DNA of 64,000 nt from Paraspadella gotoi (taxonomy: Eukaryota; Chaetognatha), in assembly GCA_051294375.1 (NCBI GenBank), contig CM119265.1:8626772-8690771 (forward strand). The letters are read 5' to 3'. Each line of letters starts with the position of its first letter. Within the stretch, counting starts at the first letter, position 1. The notes under the pieces were generated by a model. It was given only the letters and a program-made list of their open reading frames with translations, did not search any database and was not told the origin of the DNA. This document shows, piece by piece, positions 1-12,947 of the stretch. The position numbers were made by a program, and so were the translations under genes.

Positions 1-59
<59 letters not shown>
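1..59 (+). repeat. (GA)n microsatellite at the window edge
   Basis: Pure AG dinucleotides from the first base. It pairs with the TC tract near 14142-14185 in the palindrome. Confidence 0.98.
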
Positions 60-62
<3 letters not shown>

Positions 63-65
63 GGG

Positions 66-204
66 GAATCAAGTAAGGAAGATGCAGTTGATTGCCCATT
101 GGCCACGAAAAAAGCTGGAGAAGAGTCGGGAACGACGACGAGGGTTCGACGAACGTCGCCGGACGCGTCGGCAGAGTCGGCGGCGTCGGCAGAGTCGGCG
201 GTCT

Positions 205-239
<35 letters not shown>

Positions 240-301
240 TTGGCGTCGGCGTCGGCGTCGGCGTGGTTCGGCGTCAGCGGGCAATCAATTTCTCGATGAC
301 A
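66..301 (+). other. Ser/Ala-rich low-complexity open frame
   Basis: The frame through 99-299 reads ATKKAGEESGTTTRVRR, then runs of Ser and Ala from TCG/GCG triplets, and stops at a TGA. It may be a coding exon or only triplet-repeat DNA. An inverted copy is at about 13920-14115. Confidence 0.2.
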
Positions 302-1246
302 AACGAAACTCAAAGAAGAAGAAGAGAGTCGAGTCAAATGAGGCGTGGAAAGCAAAGGGTAGGGGGGGGCGGGGCCGGCTCGGCAGGGAGGGTTGGGGTT
401 CAGAGAGGGATTCATGGGACTTGTCGGGACCTAGGGGTGGCTGTGGGGGAGGAAGGGGGTTAGAAGGGGAACGAATTAAGAGCAGTCGTAAAATAAAAAC
501 GGACTATTTCATCGAAATACGAAAATACATACCATATTATTCAAGAATATCAATTAAGAATGAATTATTTTAATCGAAAATAATTATTTGTTCATGACTC
601 AGAACATAAACGCATTTTTTATACATGTACTAGATCTTAGAATTAAAAATTTATTATTTCGAGTAACATTTTATTCTAAAAGTAAAGTCAAGAACCTGAT
701 TGATTTTAAAATTCACGAGGTGAGATTTCAAACGTGAAAAAAAAAGAAGAAATCCAACTCTCTAATTGGAAAGATTTCGGTGAGAGGGAGGCAGAGGTGA
801 TCCGTGAAGTTGTCTTTTTTTTCGGTTAGGGTTGATTGTCGGCGGGGGGGGGGCGGTTTCGCTTGATGAGTCGGGATCTCATCGAAAGATGATTCAGTGA
901 GAGAGGGGGGTGGTGAAAGACGGGGGGGGGAGGGGTGAGGCGCTCGTGAGCCAAAAAAGCCAAAGACTCGTGCTCCGATCTGTTTTTTTTTTTTACGATT
1001 CACACTATGAGTCAGGGACTTCGAAGTAAAGAAGAGAAAGATGAAAAAAACGAATGAAAAAAAGATTAGTGAGAAAATGAGAAAAGTAGAAGAATCAAAT
1101 CCTTTCCGTTGATTAAATATAAAATTGATGTCTCCCCAGATTAGTTATATTTAAAGGGGAAGTAAGGCTGTGGGACAAAGAAATGATTGCGATGACCGAC
1201 AGGAAAAATTGGACTGAGAATTGTTGAAAAACGGGTATGCGAAATT

Positions 1247-1248
<2 letters not shown>

Positions 1249-1297
<49 letters not shown>
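1249..1297 (+). repeat. (GA)n microsatellite
   Basis: About 24 units. Counterpart (TC)n at about 12865-12945 in the other arm, clearly longer there. Confidence 0.98.
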
Positions 1298-1300
<3 letters not shown>

Positions 1301-2640
1301 CGATAACCTTCCTCGGGCGAAATCGCGTGCCTTCACCCGCGCCCACTTGCGGCGCGTTGCGGGCATCACCTGAGACGAGCTAAATCCACTGTGCGAGGGG
1401 GGGGGAGATCGATTCGATCGAGAGAATGGCGAGAGAGAGGGGGAGGGGGAGGTGAAGGGAGAAAGGTGAGAGAAAATCAAAAGGAGATAAAGAAAGAAAA
1501 TTAGGACCGAAATATTTTTACAATTTTTTTTTATTTAAAATTAGGATGACTCCTCGAGGACAGATATTAAAAATCCCGATAAAAAAAGAAAGGAGAAAAA
1601 AAATTGAAAAGTAGATCCTCAGAGATAAAGAAAATCTCGATCTAATCTTCCTGCCGAGAAATTTTTTTTTTTTCATTTCGTTTGAAAAGAAAATGCTCAT
1701 CATAACCGCGCGAAAAACGTAATCAAAACCATCCCTCGATTTTTATCTCTTACTCCGATTTTAATTTCAGATAAAATTTCTTTCTTTTTTTTTTTCTGAA
1801 TAAAACAGAACATCTTGCACTTGGAAGGAGAAAGCTGAAATGGTTAAAGACGTTCATTTTAACCTGGTGTATATCTGGGCTCAGTTCTCGGAAACCTGCC
1901 AAAAAGATGGTGTTTTGTGTTTGTAAATTTACATGTAGCCACCTCACGAATCTTGGTCTTTGGAAAACGACTCATATGCAAAACTAACATCTCTTTATGT
2001 TAAAATAAACGAGAACGCGGAAGTAAAAACTGCATTATATTTAAAAAAAAAAATATTATGTTCGATATTTTATATATATTCTTAATGGTCAAAACATAGA
2101 ATTTAATAGTTTAAACAGACGAGAATGTTTAAATGGTCGAAACCATTTCGCGGCCGAGACTCAAACAGATGCTCGCGATTGAAATGAAGGCCCCGAGGAA
2201 ATTGAAACAAAATCCTTTACGTCCCCTGCATCCAAAACGAAAACGTTACCACCCCAAAGAGGATCTTGCTCCACCCCAAATAGTATGATGCTCCACCCCT
2301 AATGCTTGGTCGAAGATGCTCTACTATGAAACTGCTCCAGTGCTCCACCCCTAAGGAAATCGGAATACAAAGACGGTCATTGAGAGAGGGATCGAATTCA
2401 TTCAATTCGAAACGGTAAAAAATAATCGTATAAAAAATGACTCTTAAGATTTAAGACTTAAGAGTCAGCTAATCGACGTTTAAATACTTTCACTTTTAAA
2501 TTGTTCCCAGAGTGTTCTACGTTTTGCTGTCGCTCACAACGTCTTTTTAACTTTTTAGTACCGAAACAATTTTCTGCCAGGAAAAAAATGAGTCTGAAAA
2601 AAAATGAACAAAAATAGTCGAAGAAAAACGATGTTGCGCC

Positions 2641-2643
<3 letters not shown>

Positions 2644-2691
<48 letters not shown>
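2644..2691 (+). repeat. (GA)n microsatellite
   Basis: About 24 units, followed by ATATATAAA. The right arm has only a degraded CT-rich stretch at this place. Confidence 0.98.
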
Positions 2692-2695
<4 letters not shown>

Positions 2696-3039
2696 ATAAA
2701 TTGGATAAGATTTATAGAGTAAGAGCGACCCCTCTGAATGAAAGAAGCTATGGATGCTTCTGTCAAGGCAGGGAGAACTGAGCCATATATTTTTTACCGA
2801 TGTTTCTTTCTTTCTCTTCTTTGTTTTGTTTTTTTTTTTTTTTTCTTTCCACCTTAGAGCGCCATCATATTTCTAACCGCGTTGACCAAAGCGCGTTGCT
2901 TTTCCTTCGAACAGTTTCCACTTTATCACATCTCCGTCCTCTTTTTTCTCTCTGTCACTATTTGATCATTCCTCCTGACATTTATCACAACCTCCACCGC
3001 CCACCCCTTCCTTAACACCGCCATCACTCTTCTCGCCAG

Positions 3040-3180
3040 CGGCGCGAACTCCACCGACACACATCCTCTCCAACTCTGGACGATTTGTTGTTACAAGCAG
3101 CTAAACAAATAACCGAATTCTCCGTGACCGTAAAAGGATCCGAGATCGCGTCCCCGCATCCCCCCTACCCCCCCTCGACG
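3040..3180 (+). CDS. Exon-like fragment, unknown gene (left arm)
   Basis: A polypyrimidine tract and CCAG acceptor precede an open 141-base stretch (47 codons) ending at a GTATCT donor. It reads RRELHRHTSSPTLDDLLLQA and then AKQITEFSVTVKGSEIAS. It looks coding, but I cannot name the family. A noisy inverted copy lies near 10884-11025. Confidence 0.3.
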
Positions 3181-3217
3181 GTATCTAAATTCCGGACTCA
3201 AAAAACAATTTTGTTCC

Positions 3218-3220
<3 letters not shown>

Positions 3221-3289
<69 letters not shown>
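3221..3289 (+). repeat. (TC)n microsatellite
   Basis: About 34 units. Counterpart (GA)n at about 10786-10846. Confidence 0.98.
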
Positions 3290-3292
<3 letters not shown>

Positions 3293-3686
3293 TAATAATC
3301 CTTATTTCCTCTCCTCCTTAAAGTCAATTCCCCTCTCCTACCCTTCCATTGTACCGCCACGCCCACGACCCTATTCTAACCCCCCCTCCAAGTTTCAATT
3401 GTGAACGTGATTTTGATTGGTGGCGTCGCTACGCAGGCGGAGCTGCTCCCTTCCCCCTCCTCCGCCCGCCCGGTCACCACGTTATAGACCTTTAATCTTT
3501 CATTGTCGTCTTTTCTTTTATTTCTTTTTTATTTCCTATGTTCTTTTTTTTTTGCATTTTGCTGACCCGGATGTCATTTGCCTCGTTTCCATTTCCATAT
3601 CAATGGCTAACTTACACCACGACCATTCCACATCCGCAGTCGATCCTTTGTCACTCTACGTAATAGACTTTACATATCCCATATAT

Positions 3687-3795
3687 CTTGTGAGAGTGAT
3701 GGAGGCCTTAAACCACCAAAGCCTGTCCAAGTCAGTGGCAAGATAGCTTATTTATTAATAAATGGATAATTTTTATATTGGTTGTACCATTTCAT
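3687..3795 (-). repeat. Dispersed ~110-bp repeat, copy 1
   Basis: Shared sequence running, on the minus strand, from ATGAAATTGGTACAACC to CACTCTCACAAG. It has copies at 10262-10375 and at the window end beside SNX6. It has no coding potential and its origin is unknown. Confidence 0.75.
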
Positions 3796-4324
3796 AATAA
3801 TTTCATAACATTTTCCAAATCCACTAACTTATTTCTTATTTCTACCACGTTTCACCCAATACCACTCGACATATTTAACCACTCTCAAACCCTTTCACCA
3901 CTTTTCCACCCCTCCACCTTCTGCCACCACTCCCCCGAAACACCCCTCCAACCTTTTACCCCCTCCGGCGCTGACTCCCGCGCGCGGGACAGGAGATAAC
4001 GAAGCCAAAGAAACAAACCCCCGATTCTTCGGTGGTTCATCGCCACAAATCCCGAGGGGCGAGAGTTGGCCCCCCGGCGCGGTATTTTGCACCCGCCGCG
4101 GGGCGTTTTGCGTCAAAACTCCAAGGATGTGGGGTGCGAGAGAAGGGGTGTGGAGCGAGAGAGAGTGAAGGATGTGGTGATCGACCTACTCTCCCCCACC
4201 TTAACCCCCCTCACTGCGTCTCTATCTAGATCGATTTTATAGAAAGAAAAGGGTTTGTAAAGAAAAAACAAAAAAGACAAGATTTTTTAAACAATTTTTC
4301 GTTCCTTTTTGTTTTTTTATTTAA

Positions 4325-7146
4325 GGCCTGGGATCACTCACCAAAAGTTATAAATAGGGTAACACAAAGCTTGGATTTTGAAAGTAGAGGTCCAGTCGAT
4401 CCGAAATGTATGCACTTTATTATTTTTTCAAAACCGTTGGTGTTTTTTAGAATTTTATATTACTATATAAAATAAAAGAAACCTATCGGAAGAGTTGCAG
4501 CCCAAACGGCGAAGCGGGTTTGATGAAATTTAACATAATTTTACTTGAGGTGAAGGTCCCCAATTCTATGAGAGGATTTTCCAAATTCACTTTTCTTCAT
4601 AGGAAAAAAAAAGAATAATGAAATTTTGGCGTTAAAATCTAAATATCTTGAAAACGAATAACATTTCAAAAATCCCTCTCATAGAATTTCTCCCACATTT
4701 CCATACTAACGAAAAATAATTTAGTTTATTTTTTTTCAAACAGTTTTCGCTCCAACTCTTTTTGTTTATTTTATTTTTTATTTTTTATTTTTTTTCTGTA
4801 GATTTTAAAGAACTGAAAGTCGAGCAGAGAACTCTAAAATCGACATGCTTTTGTAAAATCTATTTTCATTTCTAGTTTAAATGATGGCTTTACCGTTCTC
4901 TGAAGTGTTATCAAATTTTTTAATTTTTTTTTAAATTTAAAAAATGCTGTGACAACAAAACACGGATGGGTGAACAAGGAGGAATGCTGCAAGGGGTTTA
5001 CTTATTTTCATCTGTGGCAAACGGTCAAGCTTTAAAGCCAGTTTTGAATGTGGGGAACAGAAACTAATTGACAAGAGGAGAGCATAACGATTGTCCATCT
5101 GTGGAATCAGAGACCATCTATAGCACCCTAGTGTTTCTATCTCAGAGGATCCGATTGCAGATGCCAATGGACGTTGTCTTTGACTTTAAAATTGTACAAT
5201 TTTTGTATAACTCTTTTAGTAAAAAAATGGTATTAGGCATCATTAAATATGTATTCTGCACTCTCTCTACATAAACGTTTATATTTTCATCCTTAATTGA
5301 TCCAATTACATCATAAGAATGACTAGGCTTTAGGTACTATAGATACCTCACCCGAGAGCTCATATCATATATATTTTTTATATATTTTTATGCCGGTCCC
5401 TGGAGGATGATATCAATATTCACTTGCAAAAAACCGTTTTTAAATTCCTACAATGATTTCTGAGATATAGTCATAAACGTCAGCCTTGAAAGGCAAAATT
5501 TGTCAGAATAAAATTTCGAGTTTCTTCTTAGATTTCTGACGCGCTAGTACAAACTATTTAAAAAAAAGAGGAAACGTTTCACTGATTTCTTCCAACATAA
5601 TCGATAAATGAGTAAGACAATTGGGTAACCTGATAGTCATAAGTCTCTAGAGGCAGAAAATTTTCTTTAGGTTTTATTTGAAATTTAGGTATTGTACCAA
5701 TAGGATAAATTGAGATACTCCTGCTCTGCCGAAATTTTATTTAACAAAGATTTGTACTGCGTAGTTCAAATCTTTAGTTCTCTAAAGGTAAAAAAAGTTA
5801 TTTTCTTGAATAACTTTTGAAAGAAAAGAGATAGGAACGTGGGCGAGGTATTAAATTTAAGACCTAATCATGGGACACCTTTCTAAATAAGTTTATTAAA
5901 TTTTATCCATAAATCTTTACACAGCCTTTATTTAAATCGAAGTTAAAAGTATAACAGTTTTTTGCATTAAAAATTTCATTGAAGCTATATGAAATTTGTT
6001 GTTTTCTTTCTTAATTTGAAAAAGGAAAGACTAAATTACATTTTGATTACAATTAAATTTCTCTACTGCATAAAATTGCTTGCATTTTTCAGTTAAAGTA
6101 AAAAACAAGCAAAAATTTATGTAGTAGCTTGATAAAATGTTTTTTTGAATATAAAAAATGATAAATACAAAAATGTTTTCAGCTTAATATAAACAGTCTG
6201 GACGTCTACCTTCTTGTCTGTGGAGAAAAAATCGTCATTTTTCATTATCTTCAACTGCAAACAAAAAGCTTGACACACTGCTTGTTATCATAATAAAATT
6301 TTTAAAAATTACATAGCTGAGGACATATTTGACAAAGGAAGACATCATTGTGTTAAATTGTATTGATAATTTTTTTTTAAATAGAAAAAAGATAATTTAT
6401 TTTTAGCTTTCTTTTTATTTCTTCTTAAATAAAATTTCAGTGAAGAAAAAAAATTAAAATCTACTCATCTGAATGTCATTGTTTACTGATTAAAAGGTAA
6501 AATTTTTTAATTCGCCCTTTTGCCCCCAAGCCCAAGACATGGAAGTGCCTAAAACTTTTAAAAACATTTTTACTTGATGTGCATACAAGCAGAACCCGCA
6601 TTCTGAATTTTTGTATTTTCCCTTTCAAACATATTAAATAAAAATAATTATTTCGAGATGTTCGACGGTGACAATGCCACTGGTAAGGCTTCGTTACCTC
6701 ACTTCCGAATGAATTTTAACGAGGATTTTTTTTCCGTCTATTCGAGACATAACACTAACTATTGATATTACTAGTTTTTTGATTCACACAATCTACTTCG
6801 CGTATCAGAGAAACGTTTAGCGTGTCAAAAAAATAGGGTAAAAATGAGTAAAACGTTCTGACAAAATTAAAAATCGATGAGGAATCTAGTACTAGTATTA
6901 CACTGAGGTAGCTGATGTTAATTGAATAAAAAGAATTAAAATTCGCTTTAAAAATGACTTTACCGTCTTGAATGAAGTTTTTTAGGTTTACCATAAAAAA
7001 ATTGCCCCGATTTTTGGGTGGCTCTTGAAGCTAAACCTTATTCAAATTGAATTTTTTTTATTGAAACACGAAGGAAATATACTTCTTTTACATAAAAATA
7101 ATTTGTAATAAAGCTTTATGCAATTCTTGTTTGAATGATCCAGGCC
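4325..7146. mobile_element. TTAA-flanked non-autonomous DNA transposon (piggyBac-like target)
   Basis: A 2822-base insertion flanked by TTAA at 4321-4324 and 7147-7150. The ends are inverted: GGCCTGGGATCA on the left, TGATCCAGGCC on the right. The right arm of the palindrome has the same flanks joined with a single TTAA at 9726-9729, which is the empty site. TTAA duplication is the mark of piggyBac-type transposition. The interior is AT-rich, has an inverted repeat around AATTCTATGAGAG (4562-4581 against 4670-4690) and no ORF above ~80 codons, so it carries no transposase. The termini do not match the classical piggyBac CCYT end that I recall, so the family assignment is tentative. Confidence 0.75.
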
Positions 7147-7510
7147 TTAACAAGCCTCGCGAAGGCGGGGCGGAGGCGATTAATGAACGGTTCCAGTTCT
7201 CGTTTTGGACTCAGATGGCACTTGGGTTTTTAAACCAAGTTGGGCCGATGACTTTCTGGTTTGATGACATCCAGAACGACTCAATTTAAGGCGTCATTTG
7301 GGAATGTAAAAAGAGAAATGGGAGAAAATAAATGTAGAAATGTTAGAATGAAAAAGGGTATCCAATTACTGCGTCGACAACTCTCTTTTAGCATTATAGT
7401 TATAATGTTATAATGTTATAATGTTATAGTTACAATGCTTTTTTTTTCGGGAGCCGATTTTGTGATTTGTTTTCATATTTATGTTGATCGCCGGTTTCCA
7501 TTTTGCTTAC

Positions 7511-7587
7511 ATCTCCCAAATCTCCATCAGAACCAGGCCGTCCTCAATCTCGAACTTGAGACGTACGTATTTGAAAATCAAATTGTG
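7511..7587 (-). CDS. Exon-like fragment, unknown gene (left arm)
   Basis: On the minus strand an acceptor CTTAG precedes an open 77-base stretch that reads HNLIFKYVRLKFEIEDG and on through LVLMEIWE, followed by the donor GTAAGC. Amino-acid composition and splice sites look real. I do not recognise the protein. It is repeated on the plus strand in the right arm. No partner exons are identified. Confidence 0.35.
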
Positions 7588-9281
7588 CTAAGGAAGTATT
7601 TTTTTTCGCTCGTTGCTCTATCACTATCGAATATTTATCCACTTTTCAGTTCAGCCTCTATTACTAAATGACACTTTTATAGGAAATACAAATCACATTG
7701 GTCAGATGGTTTCTTGGCGTGAATTCAGCTACTTGACGTAACTTGAATTTAATTGTTTATTTTGAAAATAATTTCTAAAAATTATAGAAATACCTACATA
7801 CCGTTACTTTCTTATAGTTTAACGTCTATAATTTCGATATGGTGAAAATCCTAATTTTGTTGTTTCTTGTTTAAGAGTCACCCTTACCCACTTCTCTCCT
7901 CTCACTCTCGCTCGACTTACCAAAGCGTCCTGGATATCGATTCACCTGACGTCAGGTGAGGAAGACGCTCGCGTCACTGAATAAATCAACCTCGAATTCG
8001 CGAGGTTAAGGGTCAGCGGAAAGGGTCAAGCGGTCATAGCAGGGAAAGTGGGCGGTAGGTGGAGCGGTCACTGTAGGGGTAGTCAAGGGGGTGACTGGAA
8101 TGAGTCAGGAGATTCTAGTACAGTTTATATAAGTAGGAGACAGATGGATTAAAAATGTTAAATTAATAGTTGTTTCAACGCAATGGTCTGCAAAAAAAAA
8201 ATGTAAAAATTTTAAATATCAATTAACTGTGAAAAAAAACCCACTTCTTTTCAAGGTTCTCAGGTTGACGAAATAAAAAAAGGTCATTAACTTTGGTTCA
8301 CTGAATCGAAATAAAAACGAAATTCGTCTCATGTTTGTGATTTCTTTATATTTTTTTTTAATATGATAATCTAAAACACGCATTTTCCTCTTTATTCCTT
8401 CCAAATTTTCCGGCCTTCAAACCAATTTTGAGAAATGAAAAATGGAAAATAAAGCGAAGAAGGTTGAGGGTGGGGGGGGGCGAGGTGGGGGAAGAATTGG
8501 AAGGGGANNNNNNNNNNNNNNNNNNNNNNNNNTTTCGTTTTTATTTCGATTCAGTGAACCAAAGTTAATGACCTTTTTTTTTATTTCGTCAACCTGAGAA
8601 CCTTGAAAAGAAGTGGGTTTTTTTTACACAAGTTAATTAATATTTACAATTTTTACATTTTTTTTTGCAGACCATTGCGTTGAAACAACTATTAATTTAA
8701 CATTTTTAATCCATCTGTCTCCTACTTATATAAACTGTACTAGAATCTCCTGACTCATTCCAGTCACCCCCTTGACTACCCCCTACAGTGACCGCTCCAC
8801 CTACCGCCCACTTTCCCTGCCTATGACCCGCTTGACCCTTTCCGCTGACCCCTTAACCTCGCGAATTCGAGGTTGATTTATTCAGTGACGCGAGCGTCTT
8901 CCCTCACCTGACGTCAGGTGAATCGATATCCAGGACGCTTTGGTAAGTTCGAGCGAGAGTGAGAGGAGAGAAGTGGGTAAGGGTGACTCTTAAAACAAGA
9001 AACAACAAAATTAGGATTTTCACCATATCGAAATTATAGACGTTAAAACTATAAGAAAGTAACGGTATGTAGGTATTTCTATAATTTTAGAAATTATTTT
9101 CAAAATAAAACAATTAAAATTCAAGTTACGTCAAGTAGCTGAATTCACGCCAAGAAACCCATCTGACCAATGTGATTTGTATTTCCTATAAAAGTGTCAT
9201 TTAGTAAATAGAGGCTGAACTGAAAAGTGGATAAATATTCGATAGTGATAGAGCAACGAGCGAAAAAAAATACTTCCTTAG

Positions 9282-9359
9282 CACAATTTGATTTTCAAAT
9301 ACGTACGTCTCAAGTTCGAGATTGAGGACGGCCTGGTTCTGATGGAGATTTGGGGAGAT
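9282..9359 (+). CDS. Exon-like fragment, unknown gene (right arm copy)
   Basis: Inverted copy of the fragment at 7511-7587, with the same acceptor and the same donor GTAAGC. It has one extra G before the donor. Confidence 0.33.
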
Positions 9360-10261
9360 GTAAGCAAAATGGAAACCGGCGATCAACATAAATATGAAAA
9401 CAAATCACAAAATCGGCTCCCGAAAAAAAAAGCATTGTAACTATAACATTATAACATTATAACATTATAACTATAATGCTAAAAGAGAGTTGTCGACGCA
9501 GTAATTTGGATACCCTTTTTCAATTCTAACATTTCTACATTTATTTTCTCCCATTTTCTCTTTTTACATTCCCAAATGACGCCTTAAATTGAGTCGTTCT
9601 GGATGTCATCAAACCAGAAAGTCATCGGCCCAACTTGGTTTAAAAAACCCAAGTCCCATCTGAGTCCAAAACGAGAAACTGGAACCGTTCATTAATCGCC
9701 TCCGCCCCGCCCTTCGCGAGGCTTGTTAAATAAAAAAACCAAAAAGGAACGAAAAATTGTTTAAAAAATCTTGTCTTTTTTGTTTTTCTTTACAAACCCT
9801 TTTCTTTCTATAAAATCGATCTAGATAGAGACGCAGTGAGGGGGGTTAAGGTGGGGGAGAGTAGGTCGATCACCACATCCTTCACTCTCTCTCGCTCCAC
9901 ACCCCCTTCTCTCGCACCCCACATCCTTTGGAGTTTTGACGCAAACGCCCCGCGGCGGGTGCAAATACCCGCGCCGGGGGGGCCAACTCTCGCCCCCTCG
10001 GGATTTGTGGCGATGAACCACCGAAGAATCGGGGGTTTGTTTTCTTTGGCTTCGTTATCTCCTGTCCCGCGCGCGGGAGTCAGCGCCCGGAGGGGGTAAA
10101 AGGTTGGAGGGGTGTTTCGGGGGAGTGGTGGCAGAAGGTGGAGGGGTGGAAAAGTGGTGAAAGGGTTTTGAGAGTGGTTAAATATGTCGAGTGGTATTGG
10201 GTGAAACGTGGTAGAAATAAGAAATAAGTTAGTGGATTTGGAAAATGTTATGAAATTATTA

Positions 10262-10375
10262 TGAAATTGGTACAACCAATATAAAAATTATCCATTTATT
10301 TAATAAATAAGCTATCTTGCCACTGACTTTGGACAGGCTTTGGTGGTTTAAGGCCTCCATCACTCTCACAAGATA
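10262..10375 (+). repeat. Dispersed ~110-bp repeat, copy 2
   Basis: Plus-strand copy in the right palindrome arm. It contains AATAAATAAGCTATCTTGCC and a GGACAGGCTTTGG segment also seen in the other copies. Confidence 0.75.
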
Positions 10376-10783
10376 ATATGGGATATGTAAAGTCTATTAC
10401 GTAGAGTGACAAAGGATCGACTGCGGATGTGGAATGGTCGTGGTGTAAGTTAGCCATTGATATGGAAATGGAAACGGAGGCAAATGACATCCGGGTCAGC
10501 AAAATGCAAAAAAAAAAGAACATAGGAAATAAAAAAGAAATAAAAGAAAAGACGACAATGAAAGATTAAAGGTCTATAACGTGGTGACCGGGCGGGCGGA
10601 GGAGGGGGAAGGGAGCAGCTCCGCCTGCGTAAGCGACGCCACCAATCAAAATCACGTTCACAATTGAAACTTGGGGGGCGGAGGGGGGTTGGAATAGGGT
10701 CGTGGGCGTGGCGGTACAAATGGAAGGGTAAGGAGAAGGGGGAAATTGACTTTAAAGGGAGGGAGAGAAAATAAGGATTATTA

Positions 10784-10848
<65 letters not shown>

Positions 10849-12862
10849 GGAACAAAATTGTTTTTTTGAGTCCGGAATTTAGATACCGTCGAGGGTGGGG
10901 GTATGGGAGGGGATGCGGGGACGCGATCCTCGATCCTTTTACGGTCACGAGAATTCGGTTATTTGTTTTGCTGCTTGTAACAACAAATCGTCCAGAGTTG
11001 GAGAGGATGTGTGTCGGTGGAGTTCGCGCCGCTGGCGAGAAGAGTGATGGGCGGTGTTAAGGAAGGGGTGGGCGGTGGAGGTTGTGATAAATGTCAGGAG
11101 GAATGATCAAATAGTGACAGAGAAGAAAAAAGAGGACGGAGATGTGATAAAGTGGAAACTGTTCGAAGGAAAAGCAACGCGCTTTGGTCAACGCGGTTTA
11201 GAAATATGATGGCGCTCTAAGGTGGAAAGAAAAAAAAAAAAAAAAACAAAACAAAGAAGAGAAAAGAAAAGAAACCATCGGTAAAAAAATATATGGCTCA
11301 GTTTCTCCCTGCCTTGACAGAAGCATCCATAGCTTCTTTCATTCAGAGGGGGTCGCTCTTACTCTATAAATCTTATCCAATTTATTATATTCTCTTCTCT
11401 CTCTAATCTCTTTTCTTCCTTCTCTATCGGCTCTCTTTTCTTCTCTCGTCTTCTCCTCTCTCTCTTTCTTCTTAACGCGAAATCGTTTTTCTTCGACTAT
11501 TTTTGTTCATTTTTTTCAGACTCATTTTTTTCCTGGCAGAAAATTGTTTCGGTACTAAAAAAGTTAAAAAGACGTTGTGAGCGACAGCAAAACGTAGAAC
11601 ACTCCTGGGAACAATTTAAAAGTGAAAGTATTTAAACGTCGATTTAGCTGACTCTTAAGTCTTAAATCTTAAGAGTCATTTTTCTTAAAAGATTACGATT
11701 ATTTTTTACCGTTTTCGAATTGAATGAATTCGATCCCTCTCTCAATGACCGTCTTTGTATTCCGATTTCCTTAGGGGTGGAGCACTGGAGCAGTTTCATA
11801 GTAGAGCATCTTCGACCAAGCATTAGGGGTGGAGCATCATACTATTTTGGGGTGGAGCAAGATCCTCTTTGGGGGTGGTAACGTTTTCGTTTTGGATGCA
11901 GGGGACGTAAAGGATTTTGTTTCAATTTCCTCGGGGCCTTCATTTCCAATCGCGAGCATCTGTTTGAGTCTCGGCCGCGAAATGGTTTCGACCATTTAAA
12001 CATTCTCGTCTGTTTAAACTATTAAATTCTATGTTTTGACCATTAAGAATATATATAAAATATCGAACATAATATTTTTTTTTTTAAATATAATGCAGTT
12101 TTTACTTCCGCGTTCTCGTTTATTTTAACATAAAGAGATGTTAGTTTTTGCATATGAGTCGTTTTCCAAAGACCAAGATTCGTGAGGTGGCTACATGTAA
12201 ATTTACAAACACAAAAACACCATCTTTTTGGCAGGTTTCCGAGAACTGAGCCCAGATATACACCAGGTTAAAATGAACGTCTTTAACCATTTCAGCTTTC
12301 TCCTTCCAAGTGCAAGATGTTCTGTTTTATTTCAGAAAAAAAAAAAGAAAGAAATTTTATCTGAAATTAAAATCGGAGTAAGAGATAAAAATCGGAGGGA
12401 TGGTTTTGATTACGTTTTTCGCGCGGTTATGATGAGCATTTTCTTTTCAAACGAAATGAAAAAAAAAAAAAAATTTCTCGGCAGGAAGATTAGATCGAGA
12501 TTTTCTTTATCTCTGAGGATCTACTTTTCAATTTTTTTTCTCCTTTCTTTTTCTTTTATACGATTTTAATATATTGTCCTCGAGGAGTCATCCTTAATTT
12601 TTTAATAAAAAAAAAATTGTAAAAATATTTCGGGTACTAATTTTCTTTTCTTTTTACTCCTTTTGATTTTCTCTCACTTCTCCCTTCACCCCCCTCCTCC
12701 CCCTCTCTCTCGCCATCTCTCCGATCGAATTTCGATCTCCCCCCCCCCGCACAGTGGATTTGCTCGTTCTCAGGTGATGCCCGCCCAACGCGCGCGCAAG
12801 TGGGCGCGGGTGAAGGCACGCGATTTTCGCCCGAGGAAGGGTTATTTCGATTCCTCCTCTCT

Positions 12863-12947
<85 letters not shown>

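Larger units (their letters stand above)
1..8322 (+). repeat. Left arm of a 14-kb inverted duplication
   Basis: Reads as the reverse complement of 8533-14190, after allowing for the transposon 4325-7146. Matched landmarks include the (GA)n tract at 1-59 with (TC)n at ~14142-14185, GC-rich 3960-4100 with 9930-10090, and 7147-8322 with 8533-9729. Differences are mainly homopolymer lengths. The arm probably extends left of the window. Apart from two exon-like pieces listed separately, it holds microsatellites and AT-rich DNA without recognisable genes. Confidence 0.9.

Noticed and set aside
4937-5167. Short ORFs inside the TTAA element as transposase remnants
   Set aside because: No DDD/DDE-type motif or similarity is visible and all are below ~80 codons.
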